The position numbers were made by a program, and so were the translations under genes. The notes beneath the pieces were generated by a model. That model worked only from the letters and a program-made list of their open reading frames with translations, did no database searches and was not told the DNA's origin. A stretch of DNA of 64,000 nt. Origin: CAZWRN01 sp964636275 (GTDB taxonomy: Bacteria; Patescibacteriota; Microgenomatia; Daviesbacterales; UBA10151). The first letter of the stretch is position 1. Each line of letters opens with the position of its first letter. The stretch is from the NCBI GenBank assembly GCA_964636275.1, contig CAZWRN010000001.1, forward strand, positions 118,815 to 182,814, in the 5' to 3' direction. Positions 48,942 through 55,476 of the stretch are shown piece after piece.

Positions 48942-49073
48942 AGAATTTCTAAGTACTCTAATTCCTAATATCTAAATAAGATCCAAATCTCAAGACGCTA
49001 AATACTTTTAGGATAATTTAGTTAGAAATTAGAAATTAGAAATTAGAAATTAGAAATTAGAAATTAGAAATTT
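48942..49073. repeat. palindrome ending in six TTAGAAA tandem units (family C)
   Basis: Left arm AGAATTTCTAAGTACTC and CTAATTCCTAATATCTAAATAAG. Right arm GTTAGAAATTAGAAATTAG and further TAGAAAT units, about seven in a row, ending two bases before the ruvX ATG. Confidence 0.8.
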
Positions 49074-49074
49074 T

Positions 49075-49467
49075 ATGAAATATCTTGGTGTTGATTATGG
49101 ATTAAAAAAGATTGGTCTAGCGGTATCTGAAGGACAAATTGCTTCACCATTGCGAGTGATTGCTATCTCTAGTCTAAAAGATGGTTTAGAAAAGCTAGCT
49201 CATGAGATAAAAAAAGAAGATATACAAAGAGTTGTCATCGGAATATCTGATGGTAAGATGGGTAAGATAACCCACCAGTTTGCAAATGAGCTAAAAAAAA
49301 GATATCAGACGACACCAGTAGAGGTGATTGAAACTGATGAAACATTGAGTTCATTCGATGCTCAAGAGTTGATGATTACTCTCGGAACTTCCCAAAAAGA
49401 TCGACAGGAAGAGGATGCATATTCGGCGATGTTGATTTTACAGCGGTTTCTTGATAGTTTGAGTTAG
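49075..49467 (+). CDS. ruvX: putative pre-16S rRNA nuclease / Holliday junction resolvase (RuvX/YqgF)
   Basis: 130 residues, an RNase H-like fold: MKYLGVDYGLKKIGLAVSE (catalytic Asp in DYG), VVIGISDGKMGKITHQFANEL, VIETDETLSSFDAQELM and DAYSAMLILQRFLDS near the end. The YqgF family processes the 5' end of 16S rRNA and has been linked to Holliday junctions. The order alaS...ruvX-mltG matches Bacillus. It starts right after the TAGAAAT tandem array. Confidence 0.92.
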   Translation: MKYLGVDYGLKKIGLAVSEGQIASPLRVIAISSLKDGLEKLAHEIKKEDIQRVVIGISDGKMGKITHQFANELKKRYQTTPVEVIETDETLSSFDAQELMITLGTSQKDRQEEDAYSAMLILQRFLDSLS

Positions 49468-49589
49468 ACGATAGATGATAGAAAATTGAAGATAGGGGTA
49501 GATGATGGATTATAGAAAATAAAATTTGATCTATCTGCTATTCTCAATCTTCCACAACTATTTTCTACTATCTATTTACTATTTTCTAG
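49468..49589. repeat. palindrome of GATAGATGATAGAAAAT / ATTTTCTACTATCTAT words
   Basis: Left arm ACGATAGATGATAGAAAATTGAAGATAGG, right arm CTATTTTCTACTATCTATTTACTATTTTCTAG. It fills the whole ruvX-mltG gap and ends four bases before the mltG ATG. Confidence 0.75.
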
Positions 49590-49593
49590 AGTT

Positions 49594-50592
49594 ATGGCTA
49601 TTAAAAAGAAAAATCCGATATTTTTTCTATTATTTTTGGCGGTTTTGATCCTAGTATTAACCATTGGAGGATACAAGTGGTACCAGACTTATCAATTTTC
49701 CCCAGTTGACCCCGATGCTCAGGCTAAAAACTTTGTAGTTGAAGAAGGCGAGACTCCGACTGATGTGGCGGTGCGACTACAAGAAGATCAAATAGTCCGC
49801 TCTTCAAAAGTGTTTTTACAAACTTACATGCAACAAACCGATGAAATTGTACTGCAACCGGGTGTTTATAAAGTATCAGCTGCAATGACCCCGCAGCAGT
49901 TGGTAGATGCTTTTAGGCAAAGTTCAGCCGACATGAAAGTCACCTTACTTGAAGGTTGGCGGGTGGAGCAGATGGCTCAAAAATTGGAGTCTGTGATGGG
50001 TATTCCTCAGGCTGAATTTTTGAAATTAGCCAAAGAGGGTTATATGTTTCCAGATACTTATTTTTTCAACGATGATACGACCGTACAAGGGGTGGTTTCG
50101 GTACTGCAAAATACTTTTGATAAAAGGGTCACCGACGATCTTCTACAAAAAATTAAAGCTCAAGGTTTAACCGAGGAACAAGGAGTGATCCTTGCTTCAT
50201 TGGTAGAGAGGGAAGGTCGAAGTGATAAAGTTCGCCAGGAAGTGGCTAGTATTATGCTAAAACGGCTTAAGATGGGCATGAAGTTGGATATAGATGCCAC
50301 TGTCAGATATGCGATGGATACTGCAGCTTATAAAACCAATCCTAAAATGACCAATTGGTGGGGAGCTATTACCCAGGAAGATTATTCTGGAGTGAAATCG
50401 CCGTATAATACCTATTTAAATACTGGGTTACCTCCTGGACCGATTTGTAACCCCTCTTTAGCATCTTTAAAAGCGGTAGCCAATGCAGACCCTACAACTC
50501 CGTATGTGTATTATTATCACGATTCTCAGGGCAATTCATATTATGCTAAGACTTTGGAAGAACACGTTCAAAATCATCAGAGTCATCCATAA
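49594..50592 (+). CDS. mltG: endolytic murein transglycosylase MltG (YceG)
   Basis: 332 residues. N-terminal membrane helix (8-28), a LysM-like segment (FVVEEGETPTDVAVRLQEDQIVRSSKVFL), then the YceG domain: LLEGWRVEQMAQKL, GYMFPDTYFFNDDTT, LASLVEREGRSDKVRQEVASIMLKRLKMGMKLDIDATVRYA and SPYNTYLNTGLPPGPICNPSLASLKAVANA. The catalytic Glu lies in VEREGR. It cuts nascent glycan strands and sets their length. Fully intact. Confidence 0.95.
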   Translation: MAIKKKNPIFFLLFLAVLILVLTIGGYKWYQTYQFSPVDPDAQAKNFVVEEGETPTDVAVRLQEDQIVRSSKVFLQTYMQQTDEIVLQPGVYKVSAAMTPQQLVDAFRQSSADMKVTLLEGWRVEQMAQKLESVMGIPQAEFLKLAKEGYMFPDTYFFNDDTTVQGVVSVLQNTFDKRVTDDLLQKIKAQGLTEEQGVILASLVEREGRSDKVRQEVASIMLKRLKMGMKLDIDATVRYAMDTAAYKTNPKMTNWWGAITQEDYSGVKSPYNTYLNTGLPPGPICNPSLASLKAVANADPTTPYVYYYHDSQGNSYYAKTLEEHVQNHQSHP

Positions 50593-50635
50593 TGAGATAA
50601 ATTATTTGGTTTTTGTGGGTATTGGTTTTTTTAAA

Positions 50636-51367
50636 TTAGTCGTGCAGACGTTGTTCTCGTTTAACCTCACAGTTGTTACAACGGAGAGTTTGAGGTGAAT
50701 AAATTTGAGCTGTTTGATCCGAAACCCGGATTATTACCTGATTGTTTTCCATGAGTTCGATTGTTTCTGGATTATTGTCAGCAGTCATTTCACCTGGACC
50801 ACGAACGATATCTAGAATAATTTTATCATCAGCCGTAAATTCTAAAGGAGATATTGTGGTGACTGTGTTATTAAATACTATCCGAAAATTTTCTTTAAAT
50901 GTAGTCTTAGTAATACTTTGGTAATAGCCCGTCGATCCAAAGGGAGTGGAGGCAACAATGCCATCTCCTATAATGAGGTAGTCTGTAACTTTTTCACCAT
51001 TTTTCATCAGGTTAAAACGTACTGCATGATAGGCTGATTTATTGCGGATGACGATGTCATTGAGCGCAATTAAAGTATTACCATCAAAGTTAGTTTCCAA
51101 TTTCGGTTGGGTGGTGATTTCAATTTGATCGTTTTTCAAAAGTTGTAATAAATGATTGGTTTCATGTTCTGAGCATTTTTTACAAACCTTTGAATCTCGG
51201 ATCGGAAGTTTGGGGATATTAGGATACTGCCTTTCGGCTGCCAGGAGTGTACCATCCCCACCATAGGTGATTAATACATCCGGATGTTCATTTACGATCT
51301 CAAAACCAAGTTTTTGAGCTATATCTGAAATATCCTGAGCATTTTTGCCGTATAGTTGAATTTTCAT
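50636..51367 (-). CDS. nadK: NAD kinase
   Basis: 243 residues. GGDGTLLAAER (near 34-44) is the NAD kinase signature, and DGIVASTPFGSTGYYQSI the second conserved site (usual D-G-(L/V)-I-x-S-T-P-T-G-S-T-AY). It phosphorylates NAD to NADP. Shorter than E. coli NadK (292). A Cys cluster CKKCSEHE (about 63-70) and CNNC near the C-terminus suggest a bound metal, not typical of the family. Confidence 0.88.
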   Translation of the reverse strand: MKIQLYGKNAQDISDIAQKLGFEIVNEHPDVLITYGGDGTLLAAERQYPNIPKLPIRDSKVCKKCSEHETNHLLQLLKNDQIEITTQPKLETNFDGNTLIALNDIVIRNKSAYHAVRFNLMKNGEKVTDYLIIGDGIVASTPFGSTGYYQSITKTTFKENFRIVFNNTVTTISPLEFTADDKIILDIVRGPGEMTADNNPETIELMENNQVIIRVSDQTAQIYSPQTLRCNNCEVKREQRLHD

Positions 51368-51380
51368 GGTTTCTTAACTA

Positions 51381-51418
51381 CCCTCACCCCAACCCTCTCC
51401 CTTAAAGGTAGAGGGAGA
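51381..51418. repeat. CCCTCACCCCAACCCTCTCCC hairpin repeat
   Basis: CCTCTCCCTTAAAGGTAGAGGGAG forms a stem around TTAAAG. This word group is known to recur as a short palindromic element in many unrelated bacterial genomes. It lies between nadK and the 97-residue gene. Confidence 0.55.
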
Positions 51419-51432
51419 TAATGTAAGGGTTA

Positions 51433-51726
51433 TCAAAAGTTTTGGTTGACTTCTTCTTTGAGTTTTTTGTAATCATCTGAAAAATCTGGTGAGACTTGTT
51501 TTTTGATTTCAGCTGGTAGATCGGTATTTTTATCTATGGGTGGTTCGGATGGAAGGGGTGATGGGCTTGGCTCAACATTGGTTGTTAAAGGAACTTCTCT
51601 AGGAGCTGAGGCATTTTTAAGATTGTTGGCCTTAGGAGTAGAAAGATAATAAATACCGACTCCAGTGGCTATAGAGATGATGACCACGATAATGATTGAT
51701 TTGAGATTCATATTATTTTGATACAA
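51433..51726 (-). CDS. small single-pass membrane protein with Pro-rich tail
   Basis: 97 residues. Membrane helix at 8-28 (SIIIVVIISIATGVGIYYL), then a Pro/Ser/Glu-rich external segment and a charged helix DFSDDYKKLKEEVNQNF. It starts 14 bases inside the preceding gene, so the two are coupled. No family recognised. Confidence 0.5.
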   Translation of the reverse strand: MYQNNMNLKSIIIVVIISIATGVGIYYLSTPKANNLKNASAPREVPLTTNVEPSPSPLPSEPPIDKNTDLPAEIKKQVSPDFSDDYKKLKEEVNQNF

Positions 51727-52243
51727 GTGCTTCTACCAATTTCTGAGATTTGTCGACTTTACCGGCTAAAATATCGATGTCATTGGCTAGCTGATTGATC
51801 TTACTGGTGACATTGGCTTTAATATTGGCTTCGCCTGAGAGATCGAAAATATAATGTTTGGCTGCCTGAAAGGCAACTGCTTCATGAGCATAGGTAATCC
51901 AGTAACGGGCATTTTCAACCGGATCTGATAAGTCGCGTGTGATCCCGTCAGCCTGTCTCTCCTGAATGCCTTCTCGAAAAACATATTCGTTGAGGATCTC
52001 ACCTTGTCTGGTCATTTTAGCCTCAAGCACATCGGTTTGATATTTGTTTAGGGCTGCAACTTTTTGTTCAAATTCAGCCAGTTTTTTCTGATTCTCAGGA
52101 GAATAGTTTTTAACTCGCATGTTGTAGACTTCGCGTTGTTCTCTCAAGATGTCATCGGGGGTGGTGCGGGCGGAAACAGTCGGTAGGTTGTAGGTGGTAG
52201 TGAGTAGAGTGAGAAAGCCAAGGATCAGGAGCATTTTTTTCAT
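51713..52243 (-). CDS. secreted helical protein of unknown function
   Basis: 176 residues with a signal peptide (MKKMLLILGFLTLLTTTYNLPTVSA, cleavage likely after about 25) and a largely helical mature part (LREQREVYNMRVKNYSPENQKKLAEFEQKVAALNKYQTDVLEAKM). A second helical half ends in KVDKSQKLVEALVSK. TATAAT ends eight bases before the ATG. It pairs with the small membrane protein downstream. No family recognised. Confidence 0.6.
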   Translation of the reverse strand: MKKMLLILGFLTLLTTTYNLPTVSARTTPDDILREQREVYNMRVKNYSPENQKKLAEFEQKVAALNKYQTDVLEAKMTRQGEILNEYVFREGIQERQADGITRDLSDPVENARYWITYAHEAVAFQAAKHYIFDLSGEANIKANVTSKINQLANDIDILAGKVDKSQKLVEALVSK

Positions 52244-52307
52244 AGAAGATTATTATAGTTCATAATGACCGATTTGGAAAATATTTTCTTTTAAAAATGA
52301 GCTGCTG

Positions 52308-52316
52308 TGTTAAAAT
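52308..52316 (+). promoter_or_regulatory. extended -10 of the PD-(D/E)XK gene
   Basis: TGT-TAAAAT (52308-52316) followed by AGCT; ATG at 52328, predicted leader about 5 bases. Confidence 0.5.
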
Positions 52317-52327
52317 AGCTGCACTCG

Positions 52328-53212
52328 ATGGGCTATATACCTAAAATTAATGGTTATTCATTAACAGATTTTCATGATTTTGAGGAGTGTAAATTCCGGT
52401 TTTTTGTCCGACATCATTTGGACCATAAATATGAAATAGCCAAAGGAAGTGATCAGTTGGCCCTTGGAGTATTACTCGACCGGGCGATTAAAGAGGTTCA
52501 TCGCAATAAAGATAAAGGTTCTTATAAAGCACCAATAGATCGGTTGGTGAAATCCGTCAGATATGCGGAAAAACTGATCAGGGAAGAAGAAAAAAATAGT
52601 CCGAAATGCCCGAATTTTTCGACTGCGGTGGTGGAATATTTTACTGAAGACGTTATTAAAACTGCTGAATTTTTATTTCATAATTTCTGTACCCAGTTGC
52701 AAGGTAACTTTAAAGAAGCAATCTTTGATGTGGGGTTTTGTAAATGGAATCTCAAAGTGGGAAATGAGGAGTTTGTCTTGTGGGGAGGTCCAGATACTGT
52801 AGAGATGGGAAAGGACGGGGTACCTGAAGTGATTGACTATAAATCCCGCCAAAATATTTCGAGAGGCAAAGATGGGATGGATATGGATCTGATGCCAAAG
52901 CTTTATATGCTTTTAACCTGTCAGGAGCTGCTAAAAAGAGGTTTTAAAAAAGCCCGTTTTCGGGTGGTTTTTTGGCAGGATCCGCTTGAGGAGGGTTTTT
53001 ATGAAGATTTTGATCTGCATCAAATCAGAGACCATGAAAAAATATTTGCTGAAAAGATTGAAAAGATTCTTAAACAGAAAGAGATTGATTATTGTGGTGG
53101 GCAGTATTGTGATGCCTGTAATTTTGCTAAGCGGGATGATTTTTTAGCTGAGTTAAAAGCAAAAGGCTTTGAGGTGGATGACGGAGTAGGAGCAGCTAAA
53201 TCAAAAAGGTAG
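52328..53212 (+). CDS. PD-(D/E)XK nuclease-like protein with candidate Fe-S cluster cysteines
   Basis: 294 residues. The nuclease core is visible as GGPDTVEM (Asp156) followed by VIDYKS (Asp170, Lys172), the PD...D-x-K pattern of the RecB/Cas4-type exonuclease fold. Four cysteines sit as in Cas4/AddB-type Fe-S domains: Cys21 near the N-terminus and Cys256, Cys261 and Cys264 at the C-terminus, in C-x4-C-x2-C spacing. No cas genes or CRISPR array are present, so it is a stand-alone DNA repair or processing enzyme. Neighbour of cmk with a near-identical promoter. Confidence 0.8.
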   Translation: MGYIPKINGYSLTDFHDFEECKFRFFVRHHLDHKYEIAKGSDQLALGVLLDRAIKEVHRNKDKGSYKAPIDRLVKSVRYAEKLIREEEKNSPKCPNFSTAVVEYFTEDVIKTAEFLFHNFCTQLQGNFKEAIFDVGFCKWNLKVGNEEFVLWGGPDTVEMGKDGVPEVIDYKSRQNISRGKDGMDMDLMPKLYMLLTCQELLKRGFKKARFRVVFWQDPLEEGFYEDFDLHQIRDHEKIFAEKIEKILKQKEIDYCGGQYCDACNFAKRDDFLAELKAKGFEVDDGVGAAKSKR

Positions 53213-53229
53213 AGATGGTGCTGCTTTTT

Positions 53230-53238
53230 TGTTAAAAT
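53230..53238 (+). promoter_or_regulatory. extended -10 of cmk (leaderless)
   Basis: TGT-TAAAAT (53230-53238), nine bases, ATG at 53248. Shares 13 consecutive bases TGTTAAAATAGCT with the promoter at 52308. Confidence 0.5.
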
Positions 53239-53247
53239 AGCTTGATA

Positions 53248-53778
53248 ATGAAATTCAAAAATGTGGCAATATCAGGGGGTGGGGGAACCGGTAAATCTAC
53301 TTTAGCCCGGGGTATTGCTGAAAAGCTGGGTTGGAAAGTGATTAGTTCGGGTAGTTTTATTCGCAAATGGCATGAGGAAAATGGAGTTCCTCTAGTTGAA
53401 ACAGACAAAATACCAGAAGAGGTTGATCGGAAAATGGATATGAGTTATCAGGAGTTGATGCGAAATGAGTCGGGTATCGTTTTTGAATCCCGTCTGGCTG
53501 GGTGGCTGAGTAAAGATTTTGATAAGACTTTTAAGATCATGATCAAGTGTGATCAGAAAGTGGGAGCAGAGAGGATTGCTCAGCGGGAGGATGCCAGTGT
53601 GGAACAGATAATCAAGGAACAAGAGATTCGGGAGGGATTGCTAAAAGAAAAGTTTATCAAACTCTATGATGCTGGTGATTATTTAGACGAGGCAAATTTT
53701 GATTTGGTAATTGATACCACTCATGTTAGTGCTAAAGAAGTACTGGAAACGGTTCTGAAAAAAATGAATGAAAGCTGA
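53248..53778 (+). CDS. cmk: cytidylate kinase-like (d)NMP kinase
   Basis: 176 residues. P-loop ISGGGGTGKSTLARGIAEKLGWKVISSGSFIRKWHEENG resembles the archaeal-type cytidylate kinase (Cmk2). Later segments are VDRKMDMSYQELMRNESGIVFESRLAGWL and AERIAQREDASVEQIIKEQEIRE. It converts CMP and dCMP to diphosphates. An earlier TTG is in frame, but ATG 53248 fits the promoter. Symbol given by family. Confidence 0.8.
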   Translation: MKFKNVAISGGGGTGKSTLARGIAEKLGWKVISSGSFIRKWHEENGVPLVETDKIPEEVDRKMDMSYQELMRNESGIVFESRLAGWLSKDFDKTFKIMIKCDQKVGAERIAQREDASVEQIIKEQEIREGLLKEKFIKLYDAGDYLDEANFDLVIDTTHVSAKEVLETVLKKMNES

Positions 53779-53812
53779 AGTCAGATTAATGTCAGATTTA
53801 TTTGACATTTTA

Positions 53813-53821
53813 TGCTAGAAT
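53813..53821 (+). promoter_or_regulatory. extended -10 upstream of the phosphohexomutase gene
   Basis: TGC-TAGAAT (53813-53821). The leader of about 67 bases includes a palindrome-like CATCTCACTTCTAACTTCC segment (53868-53886). Confidence 0.4.
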
Positions 53822-53894
53822 TATTTAACTCTGCCAGTTGGATATTAAAGTGAAGAGATCTATCATCTCACTTCTAACTTCCAACATCTAAATT

Positions 53895-55307
53895 ATGGAT
53901 ATTCCTGCAGGCATTTTTAAAAGTTATGACATCCGGGGGACTTACCCTGATCAGCTTAATGAGGAAAATGCCATCCCTATTACTAAAGCAATTTATGCTT
54001 TCTTCAAGAAACAGTTTCCTGATAAAGAGAAGTTAGCTGTTGTGGTAGGTCGTGATATGCGGACTTCTACACCGGCTATTTTTGAGGCTGTTTCTAAAAC
54101 TTTACTTGAGTTGGGTGCAGATGTGATAGATCCAGGCTTGGTTTCTACGCCAACTTTTTACTATGCAGTATATCACTATGACTATGATTGCGGCATGATG
54201 ATCACCGCTTCACACAATCCAAAAAATTACAACGGAATTAAAATCGTCACCAATCCAAATAAAGGCGGGGGTATTATCAAAATCGGTAAACCCACTGGTA
54301 TGGATGAGATCCGGCAGATGGCGCTCGATATGGTTGAGCCAGAAAAAGCCAGCGAGCCAGGTACTATTCATGTAATTGAAAAAACTGTTGAAGAAGAAGT
54401 GCAAAGTGCATTGGATATTATGCGAAGGCCAAATCTGAATGCTTTCAAAGTGGCGGCTGATCCGGCAAATGCGATGGGTGCTTTGTATGTTGAAGAGCTA
54501 TATAAACATATCCCAGGTGAGCTGATTAAACTCAACTTTGAACTTGATGGAACTTTCCCAGCTCATGCAGCTGACCCATTGGATCCAAAAAATAATGAAC
54601 CGGTCCAATCAGCTGTGAAAAAACATGGGGCTGATGTTGGGCTTTCACTTGATGGTGATGGTGATCGGATCTTCTTTATTGATGAAAAAGGGGAAGTAGT
54701 GCCTCCTTCAATGATTACTGCATTGGTAGCTCGAGAACTCCTTCGAGAACACCCTGGAGAAAAAGTTTTGTTTGATATTCGTTATATTATGACCAATAAA
54801 AAAATTACTGAAGAGAGTGGAGGAGTTCCTGTGGTCACCAAAGTTGGTCATGCCTATATCACTGAAAAGATGAACGAAGGCGGGGGGATTTTTGCTGGAG
54901 AGTCATCTTCACATTATTTCTTTAAAGCCACCGGAAATGCTGAAGGGCCATTACTAGTTATATTGCATGTTTTGAAAGCGATGACAGAGCAAGGGAAAAC
55001 TTTGTCTCAGTTGGTATCAGAAGTAAAGCGAAGCCAAGAGTCAGGTGAGATGAATTTTAGAGTTAAAAATGGTAAAGAGATTATTGAAAAACTGAAAGAG
55101 CTGCATGCAGATGGGGAGATTACTGAGCTGGATGGTGTGGCGGTGAATTATCCTGATTGGAGATTCTCTCTGCGTATGTCCAATACAGAACCATTACTTC
55201 GTCTGAATGTTGAGGAGGAGATTGAAGGGTATCAAGGAAGACATGAAAAGTTGGTTGAGCTGATTAAAGAACATGCTGTGTTTGATGAAGATTCCTCTGG
55301 TCATTAA
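53895..55307 (+). CDS. phosphomannomutase/phosphoglucomutase
   Basis: 470 residues, alpha-D-phosphohexomutase family. Active-site Ser106 in TASHNPK, metal loop SLDGDGDRIFF, sugar-binding GHAYITEKMNEGGGIFAGESSSHYFF, and phosphate-binding RMSNTEPLLRLNVE. It interconverts hexose-6-phosphate and hexose-1-phosphate and so feeds nucleotide-sugar supply. This agrees with the nearby glycan-assembly fusion. AlgC/ManB type; the sugar preference cannot be read. Confidence 0.92.
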   Translation: MDIPAGIFKSYDIRGTYPDQLNEENAIPITKAIYAFFKKQFPDKEKLAVVVGRDMRTSTPAIFEAVSKTLLELGADVIDPGLVSTPTFYYAVYHYDYDCGMMITASHNPKNYNGIKIVTNPNKGGGIIKIGKPTGMDEIRQMALDMVEPEKASEPGTIHVIEKTVEEEVQSALDIMRRPNLNAFKVAADPANAMGALYVEELYKHIPGELIKLNFELDGTFPAHAADPLDPKNNEPVQSAVKKHGADVGLSLDGDGDRIFFIDEKGEVVPPSMITALVARELLREHPGEKVLFDIRYIMTNKKITEESGGVPVVTKVGHAYITEKMNEGGGIFAGESSSHYFFKATGNAEGPLLVILHVLKAMTEQGKTLSQLVSEVKRSQESGEMNFRVKNGKEIIEKLKELHADGEITELDGVAVNYPDWRFSLRMSNTEPLLRLNVEEEIEGYQGRHEKLVELIKEHAVFDEDSSGH

Positions 55308-55438
55308 TTGTAATCACTAAAATATTATTTTTCGACTAAGCGCATTAAATTAGTATTATCGCGCATGGAGAAATACAAAAAATCTCTGTAATGTAATACT
55401 GTATTTTCCACTTCGGTCGAATATGAATTATTGTAACT

Positions 55439-55467
55439 TTGCTTCTTAAGTCTGATTGATTTAAAAT
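55439..55467 (+). promoter_or_regulatory. tgt promoter (near-leaderless)
   Basis: TTGCTT (55439-55444), 17 bases, TAAAAT (55462-55467), nine bases, ATG at 55477. Confidence 0.6.
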
Positions 55468-55476
55468 ACCCAAGTT

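Noticed and set aside
49021..49073. Tandem TAGAAAT units as a CRISPR-like array
   Set aside because: Unit length of 7-8 bases, no spacers, no cas genes; it is one arm of a palindrome.
53776..53778. UGA recoded as Gly (as in Gracilibacteria/Absconditabacteria)
   Set aside because: UGA ends genes at expected lengths and is not found inside conserved proteins.
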